From positions 1 through 64,000 of the forward strand of contig JAUCZB010000002.1 in assembly GCA_030373325.1 (NCBI GenBank): a stretch of 64,000 nt of DNA, written 5' to 3'. Position 1 is the first letter of the stretch. Each line of letters starts with the position of its first letter. A model generated the notes under the pieces. It searched no databases and had not been told where the DNA came from. It was given only the letters and a program-made list of their open reading frames with translations. Made by a program: the position numbers and the translations under genes. Origin of the DNA: Cyanobium sp. CZS25K. Lineage in GTDB: Bacteria > Cyanobacteriota > Cyanobacteriia > PCC-6307 > Cyanobiaceae. This document shows positions 43,067-51,513 of the stretch, piece after piece.

Positions 43067-44955
43067 GAAGAGGTATCGGGTGATGCAGGGGAAGACGACG
43101 CTGGCAGTGGCGTTTCGGCGGGTCTGGGTAACTCCTTGAGATCCCCCTGCCAGGGGCTCCAGTTGTCCGCCACAGGCACGATCCCCTTGGCCTTGGCGTA
43201 GCTCTCATAAAGATCCATCAGTTGCCGAAGGCGCTGGGGCTGAGAGGCGTTGAGGGGTGTGGTCTCGCCTGGATCGGACTGAATGTCGAACAGGCGCCAC
43301 TGGCCGTCGCCGAACATGGCGCGGCTCTGGCGGGAGGCCTTGTATCGGCCGGCCACGATGGAGCTGTTGCCGAAGATGTCGCTCACCACCCACTGCTGCT
43401 CTGTGCGAACGCTGTTGGCACGGCCTTCCAGATAGGGCCGCATCGACAATCCCGTGGGCGTGATGATGGCGCGATCCTGATACCGCCCAGAGGGCGGGCG
43501 AACGCCGGCGTAATCGAGGATCGTGAGAGGCACATCCTTCGCATTCACGTAGGCCTGCCGGATGCCCCCTTTGGTCTGCAGGGCCGCGCCGACGGGGGGT
43601 CGAATCACCATGGGCGTGCGCACGCCTCCCTCGGCCAGGTACCACTTCCACCACTGCAGGCCGCCGTTGGAGGCGTTGGCCCAATTCACCCCCATTTCCG
43701 TGAAGGTGTTGCCTCGGCCGATGTCAGCGGGGTTCTGGCTGAAGTTCTCCTTCACCCAGCGCGTCAGGGCCGGGTTCGCAGCGGCGCCCTCATCATCCAT
43801 GCCCTCGGGACCATTGTCCGAGAGGTAGATGATCAGGGTGTTGTCGAGCTGGCCGGTTTCGCGCAGGTAGCTCAGCACGCGGCCGATGGTCTGATCCTGT
43901 TGCTCGAGCATGGCCGTGTAGGTGGCCATGGCCCGGGCCTCGCTCTGCTTCTCCGCCTCGCTCAACCCATCCCAGCGCTGCAGCAGCCAGTTGGCGCTCT
44001 GATCGGGGAACGGCGCGTCAGCGGCGATCAGCCCGGAGCGCTTCTGGGCTTCGTAGCGAAGCCGCTTGAGGCCCTGATAGCCATGCTGATAGAAATAGGG
44101 AATGAACTTGTTGATTGCCGGGGGCGCCACCTGCAGCGGCGAGTGCGGCGAGGTGAGGGCGAGGTAGGCGAAGAAGGGCTTGCCGCTGCTGCGGCCCTCC
44201 TCCAGATAGGACAGCAGTTTTCCGCTGAACAGATCATCCGAATGGATGCCCAGAGGCCGCTCCACCGGCTGGCCGTTTTCGAAGTAGGGCTCAGTAGGCA
44301 CGATCCGCTGAGCCATCAGCGTCCGGTGCTCCGGGTTCTTGGGGCTGGGCAGGAACACCTGCTGGTTCCAGTGGTTGGCGCCGCCGGTGAGGATGCCATA
44401 GGAGCGCTGGAACCCCCAATCCCAGGGCCCCCAGCCGCCATGGCCCGGCCCGCCCAGGTGCCACTTGCCCGCCATCATGGTGCGGTAGCCACCGTCACGC
44501 AGCAGTTCGGCAATGGTGGCGGTGTTGCGGGTGAGGTAGCCCTCGTAGCCGGGTTTGCCCTTGGTGGGGGGATAGATCGAGTAGTCGAAGGCGCCGAGGC
44601 CCACATCGATCGGATCGTTGCCGGTGAGCAGCGAGGCACGGGTGGGCGAGCACACCGGCGAGGTGTGGAAGTTGCCGAATGCCACCCCCTCGTCGGCCAG
44701 GGCCTGGAGATTGGGCATGGCGGCATTGCCGCCGCCCCAGGGCACATCACCGAAGGCGGCATCGTCGGCGACGATCAGGAGCACGTTGGGGCGCTGGCGC
44801 AGACCGCTGGATTCCGCAGCGCTGGCCAGCGTCGGTGAGGCGGTCAGGAAGAGCCCCTGCAACAGGGCCAGGAGCAGGGCGGTGCTCAGCTGAGGGAATC
44901 GCTGGTGGCGCTGGAGGCGATCGCTGGCCACAGCGGACGGGAACCATTCATGCAT
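43063..44955 (-). CDS. Secreted arylsulfatase (type I, formylglycine-dependent)
   Basis: 630 residues with a signal peptide (FPQLSTALLLALLQGLFLTA, cleavage near ASAAESS). The N-terminal metal site is NVLLIVADDAAFGD, and the modification motif is C102-S-P-T-R (CSPTRASLLTG), where the cysteine must become formylglycine. Further marks are GKWHLGGPGHGGWGPWDWGF and YLSDNGPEG. The C-terminus matches atsA-type arylsulfatases (WRLFDIQSDPGETTPL). It hydrolyses sulfate esters in the periplasm or outside. The gene faces the formylglycine-generating enzyme gene, 119 bp apart. Confidence 0.95.
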   Translation of the reverse strand: MHEWFPSAVASDRLQRHQRFPQLSTALLLALLQGLFLTASPTLASAAESSGLRQRPNVLLIVADDAAFGDVPWGGGNAAMPNLQALADEGVAFGNFHTSPVCSPTRASLLTGNDPIDVGLGAFDYSIYPPTKGKPGYEGYLTRNTATIAELLRDGGYRTMMAGKWHLGGPGHGGWGPWDWGFQRSYGILTGGANHWNQQVFLPSPKNPEHRTLMAQRIVPTEPYFENGQPVERPLGIHSDDLFSGKLLSYLEEGRSSGKPFFAYLALTSPHSPLQVAPPAINKFIPYFYQHGYQGLKRLRYEAQKRSGLIAADAPFPDQSANWLLQRWDGLSEAEKQSEARAMATYTAMLEQQDQTIGRVLSYLRETGQLDNTLIIYLSDNGPEGMDDEGAAANPALTRWVKENFSQNPADIGRGNTFTEMGVNWANASNGGLQWWKWYLAEGGVRTPMVIRPPVGAALQTKGGIRQAYVNAKDVPLTILDYAGVRPPSGRYQDRAIITPTGLSMRPYLEGRANSVRTEQQWVVSDIFGNSSIVAGRYKASRQSRAMFGDGQWRLFDIQSDPGETTPLNASQPQRLRQLMDLYESYAKAKGIVPVADNWSPWQGDLKELPRPAETPLPASSSPASPDTSS

Positions 44956-45074
44956 CGTCCGCTTCTAAGAGCGATCGCGGGGCGGCAGTGATCTGAAAGT
45001 GCAAACTCAGCGCCGCGGCACCCAGGGGCCCGGCGGAACTGGAACAGTGGGGGCACAGGCAGCCAAGCCCAACC

Positions 45075-45932
45075 ATGACCCCGCATTCCAGCCCCGGTGA
45101 GCCCGGGGCGATGGTGACGGTCCATGCGGGCCTCTACCGCATCGGTTCCGATCGCTTCTACCCCGAGGAGGCTCCAGGGCGGGAGGAGCAGATCGAGAGC
45201 TTCCAGATGGCGGTGGCGCCGGTCACCAATGCCGACTTCGCCACTTTCGCGGCCTCCACTGGTTATGTGACGGTGGCCGAGCAGCCACCGGATCCACGCA
45301 CGTATCCGGGCCTGACGGCGGAGCAGCGGATCCCGGCGTCCGCCGTGTTTCAGCCACCACCGCCCAGCGTGGATCGCAGCCGGCCACGGCGCTGGTGGGC
45401 GCTGGTTGCGGGGGCAGATTGGCGCCATCCCCAGGGGCCCGGCAGCACCATCGAGGGACGCGAGGAGCATCCGGTGGTTCACATCGCCTGGGCCGATGCC
45501 CTGGCCTACTGCGCCTGGGCGGGTCTGCGGCTGCCCACAGCGCAGGAGTGGGAGGTGGCGGCCCGCGGCGGCCTGGTGGATGCCGATTACGCCTGGGGGC
45601 AGGACCTCCATCCCGAAGGCCGCTGGATGGCCAACACCTGGCAGGGGCCCTTCCCTTGGAGCAATGAACAGCTCGATGGTTGGTTCTGGACCTCGCCGGT
45701 GGGGGCTTTTCCGCCCAATGGCTATGGCCTGCTGGATGTCTGCGGCAACGTCTGGGAATGGACCAGTACGCCCTGGCCCGTCGATCACGGCGAGCAGGAG
45801 CGGCGGATCGTGAAGGGCGGATCGTTTCTTTGCGCCGACAACTACTGCCTGCGCTACCGGCCCTCCGCACTGATCGCCCAGACCCTTGACACCTCCACCT
45901 GCCACATGGGCTTTCGCTGTGCGGCGGACTGA
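45075..45932 (+). CDS. Formylglycine-generating enzyme (sulfatase-modifying factor)
   Basis: 285 residues, SUMF1 domain throughout: MVTVHAGLYRIGSDRFYPEE, VAPVTNADFATFAASTGY, HPVVHIAWADALAYCAWAGL, RLPTAQEWEVAARGG and GLLDVCGNVWEWTS. Most important, the copper-binding catalytic pair C253 and C258 is present in GGSFLCADNYCLRYRP, as in true FGEs; many SUMF1-domain proteins lack it. It would convert C102 of the neighbouring sulfatase to formylglycine in the cytoplasm with oxygen. It diverges from the sulfatase gene. Confidence 0.94.
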   Translation: MTPHSSPGEPGAMVTVHAGLYRIGSDRFYPEEAPGREEQIESFQMAVAPVTNADFATFAASTGYVTVAEQPPDPRTYPGLTAEQRIPASAVFQPPPPSVDRSRPRRWWALVAGADWRHPQGPGSTIEGREEHPVVHIAWADALAYCAWAGLRLPTAQEWEVAARGGLVDADYAWGQDLHPEGRWMANTWQGPFPWSNEQLDGWFWTSPVGAFPPNGYGLLDVCGNVWEWTSTPWPVDHGEQERRIVKGGSFLCADNYCLRYRPSALIAQTLDTSTCHMGFRCAAD

Positions 45933-45987
45933 ACCTGGCACTGAATCAGCGCGTGCGGCCGCTCCAAGGAGACTGGAGAGGCACTCC

Positions 45988-46548
45988 TCAGCGACTGGCA
46001 AGCAGCATCAAGAGGCCCCACAGCAGCAGGCAGGCGACAGGAAGTAACAGCGGGACCCAGTCCGTCCACAGCAGATGTCTGAGCAGGCCGCCATCGGTGC
46101 GGATCGGGAACAGCAGATCAAGATCGATGCTGTTGCTGCGACACTCCTGATCAAGGACCTGAAGACGAAAATGCAACTGATGGATTCGCAAGACAATTGC
46201 TCCCAGGGTGAGAGCCATGGCCACGGCAGACCCAATCCCCAGCAGCGGCGCCCAGATGGGAGGCATGGAGCCCCGCCGCTGATCCGACAGGTACAGGGAA
46301 AACAGCACCCCTTGCGCGGCACTGAACCAACCGAGGCGATTCCCGATGATCAATTGTTGCGCTTGGATCTGTCCGCAGAGAAAGCTCAGACGGTCAAAGG
46401 CCCAGCGCTGTTCGGAAAAGCCAGAAACCGGTGGTTCATGATGTCGAGAATCTGTCACGGGCAAATGCTGATTCCAGAGGCAAACCTTGGGAGCAAAATA
46501 CAGCAGGAACGACTCCAGCCATCCTGAGGGCTGAGGTGGCTGCGGCAT
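45988..46548 (-). CDS. Two-helix membrane protein, unknown function
   Basis: 186 residues from MPQPPQPSGW. A soluble N-terminal half (EQRWAFDRLSFLCGQIQAQQ) is followed by a weak helix, then GIGSAVAMALTLGAIVLRI and, at the C-terminus, WVPLLLPVACLLLWGLLMLL. The paired helices at the end resemble small two-helix effector-like membrane modules, but no motif proves it. A longer start at 46644 runs into the NAD-salvage remnants. Confidence 0.5.
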   Translation of the reverse strand: MPQPPQPSGWLESFLLYFAPKVCLWNQHLPVTDSRHHEPPVSGFSEQRWAFDRLSFLCGQIQAQQLIIGNRLGWFSAAQGVLFSLYLSDQRRGSMPPIWAPLLGIGSAVAMALTLGAIVLRIHQLHFRLQVLDQECRSNSIDLDLLFPIRTDGGLLRHLLWTDWVPLLLPVACLLLWGLLMLLASR

Positions 46549-46589
46549 CCCCAAAAGTGCAATTTCCCGCCAAGAAGCCGATGTCCATA

Positions 46590-46948
46590 CACATGCCATC
46601 TGGGCCTTCCGCGTGGAATCCCACCTTGCTGAGTACCGAACCAAAGGCCGCCACCGCTGGCTGGCGGAGCAGGAGACCTACGCGCCCACCTTCGTCACCA
46701 CCGACGCGGTCGTCGTCCAGTCCTGCCACGTGGTGGTCGTGCGGCAGCCATGTGTTTGATGCATCGTGGCGAACGGCTCGCGGGCGGGTGATCACCCACG
46801 CCTTCCTGATCCAGCGCAAGGCCGGCCCCCTGCCGACGGTGCGCGGGGCCGATGCCGTCGAAAAGGCGTTCTGGATGCCCCTGGAGGACATCGACGTCCA
46901 GAAAGACATGGTCTTCGACGACCACGTTCAGATCATCCAGCTCTTCTC
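46590..46948 (+). pseudogene. Remnant of a bifunctional NadM nicotinamide-nucleotide adenylyltransferase/Nudix hydrolase
   Basis: Two pieces in different frames survive. One ends at 46759 and reads HRWLAEQETYAPTFVTTDAV then VVQSCHVVVVRQ, the linker and first Nudix strand. The second, from about 46777, reads RGRVITHAFLIQRKAGPLPT and then FWMPLEDIDVQKDMVFDDHV, the C-terminal Nudix half. The Nudix box between them and the NMN adenylyltransferase domain are gone. It lies directly before NAMPT debris in the order usual for NAD-salvage pairs. Confidence 0.7.
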
Positions 46949-47330
46949 GATACCGACAGCTACTAAGGCAGCCCCTGGCTCCAGGACCCCTCCCTCCGAT
47001 CTCACCGCCATGGGGCCCACCTGGAGAGCCGCGGCGGCGAAAACCCCGAGTCCCTGTTCTTCGGGCTGCAGATGCTCCTCCAGGACAGCCTGACCCGGCC
47101 CGTCACAACGGCCGATGTGGAGGAGGCCGCCGACCTCTGGAGCCAGCACGGCCTGCCCTTCAACCGAGCGGGCTGGGAGCGGATCGTCGGTGTCCACGGC
47201 GGCTGCATCGGTGCCGTTCCCGAGGGCAGCCGCGTCCCCACCGGCCAGGCCAGCTGGTGCGGCGCTGCAGCCTCGCTGAAGTGCGACAACGCGCCGCCCT
47301 GGGCTGAGCGCTCAGGCGCCGCCGCAGGCC
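46949..47330 (+). pseudogene. Remnant of nicotinamide phosphoribosyltransferase (NAMPT/NadV)
   Basis: The frame starts DTDSY (as in NAMPT N-termini, TDSYK), meets a stop at 46964, then continues HLESRGGENPESLFFGLQML, PVTTADVEEAADLWSQHGLP, FNRAGWERIVGVHGG and AVPEGSRVPTG. That is the first quarter of NAMPT; the catalytic remainder is deleted. The debris is in frame with, and runs into, the glutathionyl-hydroquinone reductase gene. Confidence 0.75.
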
Positions 47331-47350
47331 CGTTAGGGTCCGCCGACGTC

Positions 47351-48382
47351 ATGACAACCGCGATGGGCCTGTTGGTGGAAGGGGTCTGGAAGGACCAGTG
47401 GTACGACACCAGCAGCAGCGCCGGTCGCTTCGAGCGGTCGCGGGCGGCCTTCCGGAACTGGATCACCCTGGACGGATCCGCGGGTCCGAGCGGTGAGGCC
47501 GGATTTGCGGCCGAAGCCGGCCGCTACCACCTTTATGTATCTCTGGCCTGCCCCTGGGCTCACCGCGCCCTGATCGTCCGCGCCCTCAAGGGACTGAGCG
47601 ATCTGATCCCGCTCTCCGTCGTTCACTGGTTCATGGGCGACAAGGGCTGGACCTTCCAGGCGGCGGAGGGGGTGGTGCCTGATCCCAACGAGGGAGCCGA
47701 TGCCCTGCACCAGCTCTATACCCGGGCTGATCCGCAGTACTCCGGTCGGGTCACCGTGCCGGTGCTCTGGGACAAGCACCAGCGCACCATCGTGAGCAAT
47801 GAATCGTCCGAGATCATCCGCATGTTCAACAGCACCTTTGATCACCTGGGTGCCCGGGAGGGTGATTTCTATCCAGCAGCGCTGCGTGAGGAGATCGATC
47901 GGCTCAATGAGCGGATCTACCGAACAGTGAACAACGGGGTGTATCGCTGCGGTTTCGCCACCACCCAGGAGGCGTACGAGGAGGCCCTGGATCCCCTGTT
48001 CGCCAGCCTGGATTGGTTGGACGGGCAGCTGGCCGGCCGGCGTTATCTGTTGGGCACCACGCCCACCGAGGCGGACTGGCGTCTGTTCACGACGCTGGTT
48101 CGCTTTGATCCGGTCTATGTGGGGCACTTCAAGTGCAACCTCAGGCGGCTGGTCGATTTCCCTCACCTCTTTGCCTATACCCGCGATCTCTATCAGCTGC
48201 CGGGGGTGGCGGACACGGTGAACATGCAGCACATCAAACGGCACTACTACCAGAGCCACACCACGATCAACCCCACGGGGGTGGTGCCGGCGGGTCCGGA
48301 GATTGATCTCCACCTTCCCCATGGCCGGGAGCATCTGGCCTCGCCGGGGATTCAAGCGGATCGGTCTCATCGAAGCAACTGA
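47351..48382 (+). CDS. Glutathionyl-hydroquinone reductase (Xi-class GST)
   Basis: 343 residues from the ATG at 47351; the frame upstream is NAMPT debris. The catalytic motif is C67-P-W-A (YVSLACPWAHRALIVR). Further marks are LSVVHWFMGDKGWTF, VTVPVLWDKHQRTIVSNESS, NNGVYRCGFATTQEAYE and HIKRHYYQSHTTINPTG. It removes glutathione from glutathionyl-hydroquinones. The last 116 bp lie antisense to the end of the KirBac gene, and the final 25 residues have no family character. Confidence 0.93.
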   Translation: MTTAMGLLVEGVWKDQWYDTSSSAGRFERSRAAFRNWITLDGSAGPSGEAGFAAEAGRYHLYVSLACPWAHRALIVRALKGLSDLIPLSVVHWFMGDKGWTFQAAEGVVPDPNEGADALHQLYTRADPQYSGRVTVPVLWDKHQRTIVSNESSEIIRMFNSTFDHLGAREGDFYPAALREEIDRLNERIYRTVNNGVYRCGFATTQEAYEEALDPLFASLDWLDGQLAGRRYLLGTTPTEADWRLFTTLVRFDPVYVGHFKCNLRRLVDFPHLFAYTRDLYQLPGVADTVNMQHIKRHYYQSHTTINPTGVVPAGPEIDLHLPHGREHLASPGIQADRSHRSN

Positions 48383-49253
48383 AATCGAGGAAGATGCTGT
48401 CCGGATCGTCCATCTTCACCATGTCGCGGAACTGTTCTTCAAAGCGCAGGTCCGCCACCCCATAGCTGCAGCGGAAGTGGACCGGGGTCAGCAGGATCTC
48501 GTCGAGTCCCTGGAACGCCACCAGGACCTCGGCATGGCGCCGTTCCAGATCCTTCCTGCTCAGGCCGAAGAAGGGGCTGTGGCGGTCGATGCGGTGCATC
48601 ACCGTCCACATCAGCTGGAAGCTGATCGACTGGTCACGCACCAGCGGCAGCGGCACAAGGCGTCGCATCATGCCGCTGCCGCTCTCCTCGTCCATGGCCA
48701 ATGAAGCCCGGATCCGCCCGTCCACCAGGCTGTTCTGGCGCACGTTGGCCACACGGAAGGTGAGTGTGGGGTGCCCCTGCCAGGGTTCGATCGTGGCCAC
48801 GCGGCTGAAGCGCAGGCGGGCCCGGCTGCGGGAGAAGCGGGAAAAGGCCAGACCAGTGGTGACGGCAATGAACAGCAGTCCGAACAGGGCCTCCACCGTC
48901 ACCACAAGATTCACCCAGAGACTGCTGGGATGGAGCACCCCGTAGCCGATCGAGCCGAGGGTCTGGACACTGAAGAAAAAGGCATCCAGCACGGAGAGGC
49001 GCTGCCCGGCAGGGGCCCCACCAATGCCATCGAGATCCAGCGCGTAGAGCAGCGTGAAGGCGAGATTGAGCAGCAGATAGCTGGCGGCAATGCTGAGCAG
49101 AAAGCCCGGCCAGGGAATGGCCAGCATGAAGCGATAGGGCTCCCGCCAGTGGCGGTGCCAGCCCTGCAGCTCCTCCGCATGCAGCACCCCTCCCCGCTGG
49201 CGCAGCCGGACCGAACGGATCGGAGGATGACGTTCGCCCGGATGCCGCATCAC
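48267..49253 (-). CDS. Inward-rectifier type potassium channel (KirBac family)
   Basis: 328 residues. Two membrane helices (about 45-72 and 112-135) flank the pore loop with selectivity filter TLGSIGYG (98-105). The C-terminal immunoglobulin-like cytoplasmic domain follows (RLRFSRVATIEPWQGHPTLT, FRVANVRQNSLVDGRIRASL, ...LVPLPLVRDQSISFQLMWTVMH in two pieces). It conducts K+ through the plasma membrane. The last 40 residues (rich in P, D, G) run antisense through the hydroquinone reductase gene. The c-di-AMP synthase CdaA elsewhere in this window belongs to a system that often controls K+ flux, but a direct link is speculation. Confidence 0.92.
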   Translation of the reverse strand: MMRHPGERHPPIRSVRLRQRGGVLHAEELQGWHRHWREPYRFMLAIPWPGFLLSIAASYLLLNLAFTLLYALDLDGIGGAPAGQRLSVLDAFFFSVQTLGSIGYGVLHPSSLWVNLVVTVEALFGLLFIAVTTGLAFSRFSRSRARLRFSRVATIEPWQGHPTLTFRVANVRQNSLVDGRIRASLAMDEESGSGMMRRLVPLPLVRDQSISFQLMWTVMHRIDRHSPFFGLSRKDLERRHAEVLVAFQGLDEILLTPVHFRCSYGVADLRFEEQFRDMVKMDDPDSIFLDFSCFDETDPLESPARPDAPGHGEGGDQSPDPPAPPPWG

Positions 49254-49294
49254 GTCCTATCGGTGCTGGACGTCATCGTGACACCGATGGGCGA

Positions 49295-49540
49295 TCAAGG
49301 CCGCCGTTCCCGCGACATCTCCTGCACGAAAGAAGCGGTGGCGTCATCGAGTCCATGGCTGCGCCGCATCTGCACGTTGGCGGCCAGCCCACCGCTCTTC
49401 GCTCCGGACAACTCTTGCATCGCTTGAAACGACAGGCCACCTACCAGAAGCCGCACACCACCGGCTCGGATATGGATCAGAGTGGTTTCCCTGGCAGGTT
49501 GATAGAACAGCGATCTGAACACCATGCCAGGACTGGGCAA
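49295..49540 (-). CDS. Possible small hypothetical protein
   Basis: 81 residues (MPSPGMVFRSLFYQPARETT, then LIHIRAGGVRLLVGGLSFQA). It is 41 bp upstream of the KirBac gene on the same strand and has a plausible composition, but no family motif and no clear ribosome-binding site. Confidence 0.3.
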   Translation of the reverse strand: MPSPGMVFRSLFYQPARETTLIHIRAGGVRLLVGGLSFQAMQELSGAKSGGLAANVQMRRSHGLDDATASFVQEMSRERRP

Positions 49541-49864
49541 GTGATGTCATCGACATCCGACGTTGCAAAGGGTTCCTGTGCCTGGTGGTGATGGTGGATT
49601 GGTGCTTGAGGCACGTACTCAGCTGAAAGCTGTCATACAGCCTTGATCAGATGTCCGCGCTCGAGTCCCTCTCGGAAGCACCGGCGCTGGATGCGGGTGA
49701 GGTGTTGCCACGCTTGCCAGTTCACAGGAAGCCTCAGCTAGCAGCCCCGTAAGCCTCTCCGGCAAAGTGAGTCATCCCTACGGAGCATAAAATGGCGATG
49801 GGCCCATTCAATATCTTTTCAAAGTCCGTAGCACAAGGACCTGGTTGCGTGAATTGGCATAATA

Positions 49865-51190
49865 ATGACCGATCATCTTCAATGGCTGATGAAGAACGGT
49901 ATGCCTTCTGAACGGCCCGACCCAGTTGGGTTGCTGACTCAACAGGAATCTCAGCGCCTGCCGTGGTTGGTACCGGTTCGACACAGCCGTATGGCAGAGA
50001 GCCCATTTGCTTTTTATCGTGGCGCAGCAACCATCATGGCGTCCGATCTGTCGCGTGCTCCCCATTCAGGTGTGAACGTCCAGCTCTGTGGAGATGCCCA
50101 TCTTCTCAACTTTGGGTTTTATGGATCACCAGAGAGACAGCTCCTGTTTGACATTAACGACTTCGACGAGACGTATCCCGGACCCTTCGAGTGGGATGTG
50201 CAGCGGTTGTCTGCCAGTTTTATCATTGCAGCCAGGAGTCTTGGCCTGGGTGTGAAGCAGCAAGGTCAAATATGTCGCCGCGGTGTGCGGGCCTACGCCG
50301 ATGCCATGGCCAGTCTTGCGGCGATGCCATTCCTGGCAATGTGGGTTGCTCGGCTCGATCTGGAACAGCTTATCTCTGAAGTGAACAGCCATTCACTGAA
50401 AAGCCATTTGAAAGATGTAGTGAAGGCAGCCAAGCGACGCAACAGCCGTCAGGCCGTGGACAAGCTCTGCGAAAGCATGACTGACGGTGCCATCCGCTTT
50501 CGACATGAACCTCCGCTCATCTGGCGTTCGGAGCTACTGGCCGAGGAATGGGGTGGAGGAGAACAATGGCTGAATCGGATCAGTGAAATGTATGGGAGTT
50601 ATTTGCAGAGTATCCGACCCGAGATGCGCAGACTGCTCTCCCAGTTCCAGTTGGCAGATGCTGCGATCAAAGCCGTCGGCGTGGGGTCTGTCGGCACCCG
50701 CTGCTCCGTGGGAGTGTTCGTCGGAGACCATCCCGACGATGTACTGGTTCTGCAGGGCAAGCAGGCCGAAGCCTCCGTACTGGCGCCTTATCTCGACACC
50801 ACGTCCCCTGCCCATCAGGGCGAGCGGGTGGTGCAGGGGCAGCGACTGATGCAGTCAGCCAGCGATGCTTTTCTGGGTTGGACCACCACGCCAGAGGGGC
50901 ATCATCTTTATTGGCGTCATTTCCGCGACTGGAAAGGCTCAGTCGATATGGCATGCCTGGATGCAGATGGGCTTACTGATTACGCCCGACTCTGCGCATG
51001 GTCTCTTGCGAAAGCACATGCACGTTCCGGCGATCGATCCAAGATCAGTGCTGTCGTCTGTGATCCAAAGTCTTTTGCCCGTAAGGTCTTTGAACAAGCG
51101 ATAGAGCAAGCTGATCAAGCAGAGCGTGACCATGGCTTGTTCCTTGAAGCCATCGCTCATGGCCAGATAGAGTCATCATCGGTTTATTGA
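49865..51190 (+). CDS. DUF2252 family protein
   Basis: 441 residues. The family pattern is clear: FAFYRGAATIMASDLS, VQLCGDAHLLNFGFYGSPER, FDINDFDETYPGPFEWDVQR and a C-terminal ARLCAWSLAKAHARSGD. DUF2252 proteins have a kinase-like fold (aminoglycoside phosphotransferase relatives), and the GDAH and DFDE motifs correspond to catalytic-loop and metal positions; their substrate is not known. No operon partner. Confidence 0.93.
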   Translation: MTDHLQWLMKNGMPSERPDPVGLLTQQESQRLPWLVPVRHSRMAESPFAFYRGAATIMASDLSRAPHSGVNVQLCGDAHLLNFGFYGSPERQLLFDINDFDETYPGPFEWDVQRLSASFIIAARSLGLGVKQQGQICRRGVRAYADAMASLAAMPFLAMWVARLDLEQLISEVNSHSLKSHLKDVVKAAKRRNSRQAVDKLCESMTDGAIRFRHEPPLIWRSELLAEEWGGGEQWLNRISEMYGSYLQSIRPEMRRLLSQFQLADAAIKAVGVGSVGTRCSVGVFVGDHPDDVLVLQGKQAEASVLAPYLDTTSPAHQGERVVQGQRLMQSASDAFLGWTTTPEGHHLYWRHFRDWKGSVDMACLDADGLTDYARLCAWSLAKAHARSGDRSKISAVVCDPKSFARKVFEQAIEQADQAERDHGLFLEAIAHGQIESSSVY

Positions 51191-51513
51191 TACTGCTACA
51201 GAGCTGGTGAGCCCACGAGCTCCTTTGGGCACAATGGAATGAGAAGCATTCTCAACTTCCGTCGCAATAAAGACAGATGTTCTCCGTCAGGTCATTGGGG
51301 CGGCTACCTCAACAACCAGAAGCCTCCATGTCTTCGGGTGTGGATGCCAGGATTTCCCGATCAGGATTCGCAACCATGAAGTCTCTTGATGGGGTGGCCC
51401 CTGCGTTCAGGAATGATGTCACCTACGCGCAAGGGGGCTGGAAAATCAAGAGAATCTTTACGGGTCGCAGCGGATCATTGGTGTATTAGGATTTGCACAG
51501 TTAATCTATCCTC
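51191..51513. other. Gap without a convincing gene
   Basis: A 70-codon frame (51277-51489) has no ribosome-binding site or motif and is not called. No hairpin of note. Confidence 0.5.

Noticed and set aside
51277..51489. 70-codon frame before the lipase gene
   Set aside because: No ribosome-binding site, no motif and no helix or membrane pattern beyond chance.
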